From Desulfovibrio sp. UBA2564 (lineage in GTDB: Bacteria > Desulfobacterota > Desulfovibrionia > Desulfovibrionales > Desulfovibrionaceae): a stretch of 19,202 nt of DNA. Position numbers and translations under genes: made by a program. Of the stretch, positions 6,621 to 13,781 are shown piece after piece. Numbering within the stretch: position 1 is the stretch's first letter; each line of letters starts with the position of its first letter. The DNA lies in NCBI GenBank assembly GCA_002340305.1, contig DDLU01000035.1, forward strand, positions 1 to 19,202. Direction: 5' to 3'. The notes beneath the pieces are model-generated. The model had not been told where the DNA came from. It ran no database searches and saw only the letters and a program-made list of their open reading frames with translations.

Positions 6621-7692
6621 TGTAGGCTGGACTTACCAGGCACTGGCACCGAAAATGGACGCTGCTTCAAAGCGTGTTCTCGAATCGGGCTGGTTTATTC
6701 ATGGCAACGAAGTAGATGCTTTCGAAAAAGAATTTGCCCTCTACACCGGAGCAAAACACTGCATCGGTTGCGGTAACGGACTTGAAGCAATTGAACTGGT
6801 CCTGCGCGCAGCTGAAGTAGGTCCCGGCGATGATGTGCTGGTTCCTTCCAACACCTTTATCGCCACTTGGCTCGCAGTAACCCGTACCGGAGCGAACATC
6901 GTCCCGGTTGAGCCGATCGAAGCCACCTACAACATGGACCCGGCTAAACTCGAAGCTGCGCTGACTCCGAACACCAAGGCCATCATTCCGGTCCACCTCT
7001 ACGGGCAGCCCGCAGACATGGACCCGATCATGGAATTTGCCACAAAGCACGGCCTGTTCGTTGTTACTGACGCGGCTCAGGCCCATGGGGCGGTGTACAA
7101 AGGCCGTATGTCCGGTACCCTTGGACACGCAGCAGCATTCAGCTTCTATCCCGGCAAAAATCTTGGGGCCTTCGGTGACGGCGGAGCCGTGACCACCATG
7201 GACGACAAGATTGCCGAACGGGTGCGCAAGCTTGCCAACTACGGTTCAACGGAAAAATATGTCCACGAATGCAAGGGATTCAACAGCAGACTTGATGAAA
7301 TGCAGGCCGCTTTCCTGCGCGTGAAACTGGACAGACTGGACATCTGGAACTGGACCCGCAAAACAGTAGCCAGCATCTACCTTGAAGGACTCAAGGACAC
7401 CCCGCTGGTACTCCCGGTTATCGGTGAAGAAATCCAGTCCGTCTGGCATCTCTTTGTAGTTCGCTGCAAGGACCGCGACGGGCTGATCAAGCATCTTGCG
7501 GACAATAAGATTGAGGCTTCCATCCATTACCCCATTCCTCCGCATAAGCAGGGTGCGTATAAGGAAATGGCAGACCTCGCCCTGCCCATCAGTGAAGCAA
7601 TCCACAGCGAAGTACTTTCCCTGCCCATCGGTCCGCACATGACTGAAGAGGATGCACAGCGGGTAGTAGAAGTAGTTAAGGCTTTCTTCTAA
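6598..7692 (+). CDS. DegT/DnrJ/EryC1 sugar aminotransferase (FdtB/QdtB type)
   Basis: A 364-aa PLP-dependent aminotransferase that would place an amino group at C3 of the dTDP-3-keto-6-deoxyhexose made by the upstream isomerase. Family marks: FLDVGWTYQAL at the N-terminus, CGNGLEAIELVLRA (phosphate binding), VTDAAQAHGA (D158 for the PLP nitrogen), FSFYPGKNLGAFGDGGA with the Schiff-base Lys at about 187, and IHYPIPPHKQ near the C-terminus. The start lies within the isomerase gene (23-bp overlap). A strong terminator follows. The N-acetyltransferase (FdtC/QdtC) that would complete Fuc3NAc or Qui3NAc synthesis is not here, nor are RmlA/RmlB. Class is certain; position of amination is inferred from the neighbour. 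Confidence 0.93.
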   Translation: MKQIKFLDVGWTYQALAPKMDAASKRVLESGWFIHGNEVDAFEKEFALYTGAKHCIGCGNGLEAIELVLRAAEVGPGDDVLVPSNTFIATWLAVTRTGANIVPVEPIEATYNMDPAKLEAALTPNTKAIIPVHLYGQPADMDPIMEFATKHGLFVVTDAAQAHGAVYKGRMSGTLGHAAAFSFYPGKNLGAFGDGGAVTTMDDKIAERVRKLANYGSTEKYVHECKGFNSRLDEMQAAFLRVKLDRLDIWNWTRKTVASIYLEGLKDTPLVLPVIGEEIQSVWHLFVVRCKDRDGLIKHLADNKIEASIHYPIPPHKQGAYKEMADLALPISEAIHSEVLSLPIGPHMTEEDAQRVVEVVKAFF

Positions 7693-7724
7693 AAGTTTCC
7701 GCTGATTAACAGACCTAAAGCAAG

Positions 7725-7759
7725 GCCCTTGATATCTTTTGGGATATTAAGGGCTTTTT
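7725..7759 (+). terminator. Intrinsic terminator of the sugar operon
   Basis: GCCCTTGATATC and GATATTAAGGGC form a 12-bp stem with one G-U pair and a short loop, followed by five T's. It lies 33 bp after the aminotransferase stop. Confidence 0.92.
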
Positions 7760-7799
7760 CATTGCTTATGCTTTAAAAGCTATATGCGGAGCTTACTGA

Positions 7800-7874
7800 G
7801 AAGTTTTGAAAGGCGAGTCCAGCGCGGGACAACTTTTTACAAAATGTTTTCCTTCCTGCCCCCCGGAGGGAGCA
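7800..7874. repeat. Degenerate copy of the dispersed intergenic repeat
   Basis: Between convergent genes. It begins GTTTTGAAAGGCGAGTCCAG, like the inverted fragment at 1-21, then has an imperfect hairpin (CAACTTTTT / AAAATGTTT) and CCCCCCGGAGGG, which parallels the CGCCGGAGGC core of the 3841 element. Matching is partial and judged by eye. Confidence 0.4.
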
Positions 7875-8447
7875 CTAAAGCCTGGTCACAAACAACATTC
7901 GTATGGGATGCCCCGGCTTGTTGATCATCTCACTCTGGATAACTCGATAGGTATGGTAATCAAGCGAGTTGCAATAATCACGAACAGCCACATCCTCTTC
8001 ATCACCACCGGGATGCCCTGCATAGATAGCAATGCAAAGCATTCCGCCCTTGGCGAGAATTTCGAGGGAAGATTTTATGGCAGTGAGGGTGGTTTCGGAC
8101 TTGGTGATTACAGTTTTATCGCTTCCGGGCAAAAAACCAAGATTAAACATTACTGCATTAACACGACCGTGAAATTCTGAGGGAATCAGCTCAAGCATAT
8201 TCTCATGCCCGGAATGAAAAATAGTCCAATTCTGCGGCCGGCATTCTTCATTGAGACGTTCTTCAGTCTGCTTTACGGCCTGCTCCTGAACATCAAATCC
8301 GAAGACGTGCCCATCAGCTCCGGCCTTTTCAGACAAGAATACAGTGTCGTAACCGTTACCAACAGTGGCATCGACTCCGATACACCCCGGCTGCAACACT
8401 TCACACAGCACAGACTTGGCAAAAGAAAGAATATTATTGGAAATCAT
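7875..8447 (-). CDS. MnmM (YtqB)-like class I SAM-dependent RNA methyltransferase
   Basis: A 190-aa Rossmann-fold methyltransferase of the family long annotated as putative rRNA methylase (YtqB). Characterised members (MnmM) methylate the aminomethyl group at the tRNA wobble uridine to give mnm5s2U. Motif I is VDATVGNGYDT (25-35); motif II acidic residues lie in FGFDVQ (about 49-53). Family-specific blocks are MFNLGFLPGSDK (100-111), ETTLTAI (118-124) and YAGHPGGDEED (142-152). Size is typical and there is no signal peptide. It lies downstream of gspN on the same strand after an 82-bp gap with a weak hairpin, so it may be partly read through from the secretion operon. It is convergent with the sugar operon. 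Substrate is transferred from the family. Confidence 0.88.
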   Translation of the reverse strand: MISNNILSFAKSVLCEVLQPGCIGVDATVGNGYDTVFLSEKAGADGHVFGFDVQEQAVKQTEERLNEECRPQNWTIFHSGHENMLELIPSEFHGRVNAVMFNLGFLPGSDKTVITKSETTLTAIKSSLEILAKGGMLCIAIYAGHPGGDEEDVAVRDYCNSLDYHTYRVIQSEMINKPGHPIRMLFVTRL

Positions 8448-8462
8448 CTGTATTTCACCCGC

Positions 8463-8501
8463 ACAAAAAGATTACGGTTTATTATCAATCAAGAATAACC
8501 G
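8463..8501 (-). terminator. Weak terminator-like hairpin after gspN
   Basis: On the minus strand CGGTTATT and AATAAACCG pair with one bulge around a ten-base loop, followed after a few bases by CTTTTTG. It would partially separate the gspN end from the methyltransferase gene. Confidence 0.35.
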
Positions 8502-8529
8502 AACACGCGCTTAAGGGCACGCAGTTAAA

Positions 8530-9276
8530 TTAGAATTTTAGATATTTATTAAGCTGACCGGATTTGGAAAACTGACGCTCAGTAGTCCCGAAAGTAGTAG
8601 TCCCGCTAATGGTGTAGGAAGAATTCGGAAGTCTCTTCCAATCCAGAGTAGCACTACCTTTTGCTGCCACAGGGATAGGCTGCCCACAACTGAAGGAGTT
8701 AAGCTGGAGCTGCTTTCCAGCAAGTACAGCATTTACACTGACATCCTCGGCAACCATACCACCGGGAATTTCAACAGCATCAGAACGGACCACAAGACTA
8801 CCGGTTCGCGGCGGAACACCCCATTCGGGAAATCCTATATCAGAAGTGATACGCACCTTACCGCCCAGACCATCCATCTGAATAAGTTTGGCGAGATCAA
8901 CCCCACCGCCGATTGTTAAGGATTTGGCTTGAAAGAGACGAGCTGTAAGGGTCGGTCCGGTTTTAACCCGAACTTCAAGAAGCGGGGAAAAGCCGAGGGA
9001 AACACCCAATTGCGGCACAGTAACGGTCAATCCTTTATTGGTTGTTACATAGACATTGGTTACTTCGAAAGAAAAAGGCCCGGCACTGACAAAATCTCCC
9101 CACTGGATAGTGGCTTTGGATATTTTGGAATCGGCCAACTTGAAAGCCTGTGACCATGCAATTTCCCACGGCATGAAGAGAAATGCACCAAGAATCAGGC
9201 CGGCTAGAAAAAGAAAGAAGCAGCCAATGACCTTCTTGAAAGAAAACTTAATAGAAATTTTTGGAATAAACTTCAT
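8530..9276 (-). CDS. gspN: Type II secretion system protein GspN
   Basis: A 248-aa inner-membrane protein with one N-terminal transmembrane helix (about 15-36) and a beta-rich periplasmic domain with repeating hydrophobic/polar alternation. The stretch GPFSFEVTNVYV and a long segment of projected beta strands resemble GspN/AsmA-like proteins. GspN is an accessory component of some T2SSs and its exact role is poorly defined. Position is strong evidence: it directly follows gspM (8-bp gap) at the end of a G-H-I-J-K-L-M-N series, the standard gene order. Sequence conservation in this family is low, so the name rests on context plus architecture. Confidence 0.75.
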   Translation of the reverse strand: MKFIPKISIKFSFKKVIGCFFLFLAGLILGAFLFMPWEIAWSQAFKLADSKISKATIQWGDFVSAGPFSFEVTNVYVTTNKGLTVTVPQLGVSLGFSPLLEVRVKTGPTLTARLFQAKSLTIGGGVDLAKLIQMDGLGGKVRITSDIGFPEWGVPPRTGSLVVRSDAVEIPGGMVAEDVSVNAVLAGKQLQLNSFSCGQPIPVAAKGSATLDWKRLPNSSYTISGTTTFGTTERQFSKSGQLNKYLKF

Positions 9277-9284
9277 CAGCCGAC

Positions 9285-9782
9285 CTACCTGACAAGAATG
9301 ATCTGCACATCAGCCAACTCAGGGGAGTCGAGCCTGTGGTTGATATTAAAATTTGAAACCTTCAAGGCACCACGGGCCTTAAAATCACGCAACAGGGCCA
9401 CAACTTCAGGAAGGTTGAGAGATTCAAGCAGAACCTGCACGCCCTGCCCGGAATTAGCCCCGGCCTGCAAAGGGCGCAGGGAAGTAAGCCTGCTATCCAG
9501 ACCGAGGTCGCGGATCACCTGCTGGGCAGCAGTCATGGGCTCGCGGTCAACCAAGGCCCCACGGGAGACCTCACCAGCCTTGAGCTGTTCTACCAGAGGC
9601 ACAACCTTAGAGTATTTCTGCTTGCTGGAAAGCGTGATCCTTTCAGCCTTGGACTGGGATTCTGCAAACCCGGACCAAACCATAAAAAGGATCAAAGCCC
9701 ATCCCGCAACCAAAGCGGCAAAGAACATCTTCTGTCTTTCTGCAGGCCAGTCCTGCCAGATGTAAAATCTTTCCAGATCCAT
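9285..9782 (-). CDS. gspM: Type II secretion system protein GspM
   Basis: A 165-aa bitopic inner-membrane protein: short cytoplasmic N-terminus, one transmembrane helix (about 19-37), a coiled segment (40-70) and a small periplasmic ferredoxin-like domain (about 85-165) with the pattern LESLNLPEVVALLRDF typical of the GspM C-terminus. GspM partners GspL in the assembly platform that links the GspE ATPase to the pseudopilus. AGGTAG lies just upstream of the ATG. It sits 14 bp after gspL and 8 bp before gspN. Primary conservation is low; context makes the call firm. Confidence 0.83.
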   Translation of the reverse strand: MDLERFYIWQDWPAERQKMFFAALVAGWALILFMVWSGFAESQSKAERITLSSKQKYSKVVPLVEQLKAGEVSRGALVDREPMTAAQQVIRDLGLDSRLTSLRPLQAGANSGQGVQVLLESLNLPEVVALLRDFKARGALKVSNFNINHRLDSPELADVQIILVR

Positions 9783-9796
9783 TACACTACCTGAGC

Positions 9797-10915
9797 TTAA
9801 CGGTTGTATTCAGCACGCAGACTGATGCTGATGCCGCCTTCAATATTATTGGCCTGTTCAAGAACAAAATTGAATTGGCTGTTAGCTGCCAATTTTTCCA
9901 TTATGGCATCGACTTCTTCGTAACTGCTGACTTTACCGCGAATATTACCGGAATCAGCACCGAGGGAAAAACCCTCGATTTCAATGCCGACCGGAGCACT
10001 TTCACTAAGTACTGCAAGTAGGCCGAGCACATCCACCCCGCCATTGTCGCCACCGCTTTTAAGCTGGTCCAGCTTGTACAGAATCTTACCGTAAGGATCA
10101 GATCCCGGATTAGGACCAAGAGCACTCACATAAACGTCTTTAAGCTTACCACGCCACTCGTTAGCCTGCTTCTGGCTTTGCTGCCAACGATGGCACTGTC
10201 CGCCAATAAAGAGCATTCCGATAAGCGTGACAAGGATTACAGCAATAGCGAACGGCTTGTAGTCGATGGTTACAGACTTGTCAGAACCGCCTCCTGACCG
10301 CAGGCCGTTAAGCAGATTTAATCTAGCCCAACGAACTTTCTTTTTGGAGAAAACATCACAGGCCTTAGTAAAATCCATGTCTTCCGGATCACCATCAAGG
10401 CCAAGACGCTTAAATCGACTTTTAAACTCTTCATCACTGCCGCGAAAATAGGTAAGCTCATCCCCGCAAGCGAGAATACGCATACCCTGCCCCTTCCAGC
10501 TCCAGACGGACAAACCTTCTGCGACAGCAGCCCGCCAGCATACGGCAAAAACGGTAGTAAGAACTGTGGCCTTGGATAGGACCTCACGATGCCTTTCCAA
10601 AAATCGGTCCAGCAAATCATGCCCGGTATAGCCGAGCACCGCATCACCAGAAGGACGAAGCACCTTGAACTCTTCTTCCTGAACAGGAAAAGAATAATTC
10701 ATCTGCATGGTTGTTGCGGACTTGGCATGGCGGGACTTGATTACCCCGCGAGGCTTAAAGAAAAAGAAAAGCGGATCAGGCAACAGGGCAACCACCGGAT
10801 GTCTGTTCTTTTCAGCAGGACCTTCCGATTCGGTAAGTTCCTTGCCGTCAAACATCATCCACTGGTGCTCATTTCCCTTGAATGAAAGAATATATACTAT
10901 TTTTTTAAAGGCCAT
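9797..10915 (-). CDS. gspL: Type II secretion system protein GspL
   Basis: A 372-aa inner-membrane protein. The N-terminal cytoplasmic part (about 1-200) should adopt the actin-like fold that holds the GspE ATPase; then a single transmembrane helix (about 221-239) and a periplasmic ferredoxin-like domain (about 275-372) ending in SISLRAEYNR. This cytoplasmic-TM-periplasmic layout and the position between gspK and gspM identify GspL. It transmits GspE motion to the pseudopilus with GspM and GspC. A 43-bp gap separates it from gspK. The cytoplasmic domain is divergent from enterobacterial GspL. Confidence 0.85.
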   Translation of the reverse strand: MAFKKIVYILSFKGNEHQWMMFDGKELTESEGPAEKNRHPVVALLPDPLFFFFKPRGVIKSRHAKSATTMQMNYSFPVQEEEFKVLRPSGDAVLGYTGHDLLDRFLERHREVLSKATVLTTVFAVCWRAAVAEGLSVWSWKGQGMRILACGDELTYFRGSDEEFKSRFKRLGLDGDPEDMDFTKACDVFSKKKVRWARLNLLNGLRSGGGSDKSVTIDYKPFAIAVILVTLIGMLFIGGQCHRWQQSQKQANEWRGKLKDVYVSALGPNPGSDPYGKILYKLDQLKSGGDNGGVDVLGLLAVLSESAPVGIEIEGFSLGADSGNIRGKVSSYEEVDAIMEKLAANSQFNFVLEQANNIEGGISISLRAEYNR

Positions 10916-10958
10916 CTATGGCTTTGTCCTATACCTGTTAGCAGAGAGTTTGTCCATT

Positions 10959-11906
10959 TTACTGATCTTCAGCAAAGGTAACTGAAATATCATTTTGATA
11001 TACCAACTCGGGATTTCCAACCTCGAAGGAACTCACACGGGAAAGGATATATCTTTTTACCACCGTGCACCCCCCTACAGATGCGGTCACCCGGGCTTCA
11101 TAAAAATCAGACCTCACGCTTAATTCATTGGCCATACTTTTATAAAGAGTGGAGTCGGATTCAAGTCCGGCAACTGAAATAACTTGACTTATATCAGTAA
11201 ACCCCCTGGTTCTGGCCCAATGCATAATCCGGTCAACACCCTTTCCCAGCTCTGGGAAATAAGCAAGCAGAGTTTCGCGGGAAGCAAAATTTATATTAAG
11301 CCTGCCGCCCCCCCAGATAGTAAGGTTCCCGGAGACCCAATCACGATCCAGACTATCCCATCCGCGAACCAGTAAAACTTCTTCAGGAGTTTTTACCATG
11401 TTCCCACGCGGTGAATAGGCCGGGTATTGCGAGGAGTAATAAAAATTATCCATTTTAGCGAGCTTCGGATTAACATTTATCCCGCACCAGATAGCAAGAC
11501 TGGCTGCCATAGTCTTCACGTCCAGACCTGTAGCAAGAACACGGCTTAAAATACTTAATGTTCTCTTCCTATCGGTGCTGCTGATCAAGGTTTTAATGTT
11601 AATTTTTGCATTACAAGGAATGATTTCTACTTCAAGACCATCATCACTCCACACACCGGCCCACTTATCACGCCGGGTATCTGAATAAGGAGTTTTATCA
11701 GACTTAAGTTTATCAAAAATCAAATACAAAGCTTCTTCAGCCATAAACCCAGCCTCATATTCACTGCGTACACGACTGGCTTCCACAGCTCCTCTGGAGC
11801 TGACCTCAATGGTCATCAAAGTCAAACCGGATAAAGCCATAAATAAGACAAGAACAATGACCAGAACCACTCCCCTTGAATTCCTGTCAAAATTATTCCG
11901 TGGCAT
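10959..11906 (-). CDS. gspK: Type II secretion minor pseudopilin GspK
   Basis: A 315-aa minor pseudopilin forming part of the pseudopilus tip with GspI and GspJ. I chose ATG at 11906 because AGAGGG stands six bases upstream; an in-frame TTG lies six codons further up. The prepilin leader ends at RG (position 12), followed by VVLVIVLVLFMALSG; the absence of Glu at +5 is normal for GspK. The large alpha-helical globular domain includes IIPCNAKINIKTL and LNINFASRETLLAYFP, the helix-hairpin-helix-like T2SSK segments. The start overlaps the end of gspJ by 14 bases. GspK caps the tip and may control its length. Length is typical. Confidence 0.92.
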   Translation of the reverse strand: MPRNNFDRNSRGVVLVIVLVLFMALSGLTLMTIEVSSRGAVEASRVRSEYEAGFMAEEALYLIFDKLKSDKTPYSDTRRDKWAGVWSDDGLEVEIIPCNAKINIKTLISSTDRKRTLSILSRVLATGLDVKTMAASLAIWCGINVNPKLAKMDNFYYSSQYPAYSPRGNMVKTPEEVLLVRGWDSLDRDWVSGNLTIWGGGRLNINFASRETLLAYFPELGKGVDRIMHWARTRGFTDISQVISVAGLESDSTLYKSMANELSVRSDFYEARVTASVGGCTVVKRYILSRVSSFEVGNPELVYQNDISVTFAEDQ

Positions 11907-12474
11907 AAGGAACCCTCTCGACAATCATAATAGTCTGTCCATCTTCAAATCTTAAATTAAGGCGAATAGCTTTTACAGTAGATTTACCACCTCGCGCGCG
12001 AGCATTTTGCTGGGCACTGGAAATCCAGGCGTTGTTATCTGCATCCAGAAATTCCAACCTCCAAGACTCCAAGCCACGCATCAAAAAATATGAATTCTCA
12101 AACTCAAGCCCGGCAGAACTCTCAACTCTACGGATCATATTCGAAGAAAACTCCCAAACGACAATAAGCGGCCCAGATCCTTCCAATGAAATACTATGGA
12201 CAGATTCAACACTGAATCCATCCCGCTCAACACCAATAGTGCTACCGGGAACAACGTTCTGCAAATCGCGATGGAGAATGCGTCGCAAGCTGAACATACG
12301 AGAAGAAAGCCCTGCACTGGAGCGAACAACTTCATTGTTTGTTACAGATTGCCCCAAAACCATAGCAACCATACTCATTAACAATCCGGAAAGGACCAGA
12401 CCGATGAGTACTTCAATCAATGAAAACCCTGCCTGTGATTCAAGCAGGGCGTGGTTGCGTCTAGAAAATATCAT
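11893..12474 (-). CDS. gspJ: Type II secretion minor pseudopilin GspJ
   Basis: A 193-aa minor pseudopilin. The ATG at 12474, five bases after the gspI stop, gives a 16-residue leader ending QAG before FSLIEVLIGLVLSG; the Glu at +5 is present. A GTG at 12516 would extend into gspI and add a needless 14 residues. The C-terminal beta-rich region includes LRRILHRDLQNVVP and ending VKAIRLNLRFEDGQ, typical of GspJ. It forms the pseudopilus tip complex with GspI and GspK. Processing is by the prepilin peptidase GspO/PilD, not encoded in the window. Confidence 0.9.
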   Translation of the reverse strand: MIFSRRNHALLESQAGFSLIEVLIGLVLSGLLMSMVAMVLGQSVTNNEVVRSSAGLSSRMFSLRRILHRDLQNVVPGSTIGVERDGFSVESVHSISLEGSGPLIVVWEFSSNMIRRVESSAGLEFENSYFLMRGLESWRLEFLDADNNAWISSAQQNARARGGKSTVKAIRLNLRFEDGQTIMIVERVPYATE

Positions 12475-12479
12475 CAAAA

Positions 12480-12842
12480 TTATTTCTTTTTGTGTGAAAC
12501 ACGATACACTTTCCACTCAAGTGTATAATCATCACTACGGGTTTCAAGTGTATAAAAACCTTTTCCGGCAGAAGAAACCGTCTCGACACCTACCCTGAAG
12601 CTGCCTTCCGGGGGGCCGGGCCATGACACCCATCCGGAAGAGACCATATTCATCCTGTCCGGATATTTATGAGCCAAAATATCCTGAGACAGATTCAGAA
12701 CCTTCCATGAATCTTTTGAAGACTGGGCCATCAAGGCACTCTGCCGTTGAACCCCTAAAAAACTAATGGATAGTGTCGCAGCAATGGTCAAAGCCACAAT
12801 TATCTCAATAAGGGAAAAACCTTTTTCACCGGCCACAATCAT
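12480..12842 (-). CDS. gspI: Type II secretion minor pseudopilin GspI
   Basis: A 120-aa minor pseudopilin with an eight-residue leader ending EKG, then FSLIEIIVALTIAATL (Glu at +5). The mature part is short, as in GspI, with GKGFYTLETRS leading to a final strand containing YTLEWKVYRVSH. GGGGAG precedes the ATG. The start overlaps the gspH stop by four bases (ATGA), a sign of translational coupling. GspI initiates the tip complex by binding GspJ, then GspK. Confidence 0.9.
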   Translation of the reverse strand: MIVAGEKGFSLIEIIVALTIAATLSISFLGVQRQSALMAQSSKDSWKVLNLSQDILAHKYPDRMNMVSSGWVSWPGPPEGSFRVGVETVSSAGKGFYTLETRSDDYTLEWKVYRVSHKKK

Positions 12843-13267
12843 ATCTCCCCGAAACGGACAGACAAAGGATCAAGCACAACAGTCACTCCATCAGAAAAAA
12901 CCAAGCGAACTTCATCACAGAACCCTTCAGGGTAAATTACGAACTCAACACCCTTATCCTCAATTGGCTCCTCTTTAAAATGACCGCTGGAAACTTCTGA
13001 AGGCAAGGGAGCTTCCTCCCCTTCCCAGCTAAGCACCCCATTCTCAAAATCAATATAAATATACTGCCGGGAATCGCTCTCCACAGCTTCTGTTTTCGCC
13101 TCATAGATCAAAGCATTGATTGTGCTCAGACTGTCATCACCCCGATCCCCGGCAAGATCAAGATTGGGCATGAGCGTAAACCAGCCCATGCCCACGATAA
13201 ACAGAACAATCAAAAGTTCTATGAAAGTCAGTCCGCCTGAGAAACGGCGGGCAGCATGTATATTCAT
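12839..13267 (-). CDS. gspH: Type II secretion minor pseudopilin GspH
   Basis: A 142-aa minor pseudopilin. The leader ends GG (position 12), followed by LTFIELLIVLFIVGMGW with Glu at +5. The C-terminal beta domain has IYIDFENGVLSWEG and ends VTVVLDPLSVRFGEI, in line with the GspH/FimT family. GspH sits just below the tip and may join it to the GspG shaft. It lies 18 bp after gspG with only a weak ribosome binding site, so expression may depend on coupling. Confidence 0.87.
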   Translation of the reverse strand: MNIHAARRFSGGLTFIELLIVLFIVGMGWFTLMPNLDLAGDRGDDSLSTINALIYEAKTEAVESDSRQYIYIDFENGVLSWEGEEAPLPSEVSSGHFKEEPIEDKGVEFVIYPEGFCDEVRLVFSDGVTVVLDPLSVRFGEI

Positions 13268-13285
13268 AATATTTATAGAGTCCGG

Positions 13286-13747
13286 CTATTCCCAGCTTTT
13301 GATGTCAGCGTCGTAATCTTCCCCGCCTTCCATCCCGTCAGCTCCAAGGGAGATAAGTTCATAAGGACGGTCTTCTTCACCGGGACTTCTATAAATGTAA
13401 TCGTATCCCCAGGGATCAACAGGTGCGGCAGTAGAATCAAGGTAGCCGCCTTTACGGTAATTACGGGGAACAGGACGGGTGTCCGGCTTGGTAATCAAAG
13501 CCTGAAGGCCCTGTTCGGTTGTGGGGTAACGACCAGTATCCAGCTTGTACAGCTTAAGGGCAGAATCAAGGGCCTTCATGTCCATTTTAGCCTTGGTAAC
13601 TCTGGCTTCGTTAGGACGATCCATGATCTTGGGAACCAGCATGGATGCCAGCAGGCCAAGGATAACAATAACAATCATCAACTCAATAAGGCTAAAACCA
13701 CGCTGGCCTTTTTTAAAATCGGCAATACTAATTCTTTTTTTCTGCAT
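13286..13747 (-). CDS. gspG: Type II secretion major pseudopilin GspG
   Basis: A 153-aa major pseudopilin, the shaft subunit of the T2SS pseudopilus. The leader of 17 residues ends QRG before FSLIELMIVIVILGLLASM (Glu at +5). Strong family marks follow: KLYKLDTGRYPTTEQGLQAL, DPWGYDYIYRSPG, and the calcium-binding loop SLGADGMEGGEDYDADI near the C-terminus. AGAGGA precedes the ATG. It is the most conserved gene of this arm and fixes the locus as T2SS rather than type IV pili. It lies 34 bp downstream of the propeller lipoprotein gene. Confidence 0.97.
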   Translation of the reverse strand: MQKKRISIADFKKGQRGFSLIELMIVIVILGLLASMLVPKIMDRPNEARVTKAKMDMKALDSALKLYKLDTGRYPTTEQGLQALITKPDTRPVPRNYRKGGYLDSTAAPVDPWGYDYIYRSPGEEDRPYELISLGADGMEGGEDYDADIKSWE

Positions 13748-13781
13748 AATTTCCTCTACTTATTATTATACCCTATCGTGA

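Noticed and set aside
9298..9765. A 155-codon plus-strand open frame across gspM.
   Set aside because: It mirrors GspM codons, is rich in Ser, Arg, Thr and Pro, and has no family resemblance.
12032..12598. A 188-codon plus-strand open frame across gspJ and gspI.
   Set aside because: It is antisense to two overlapping pseudopilin genes with intact leaders and shows no recognisable protein pattern.
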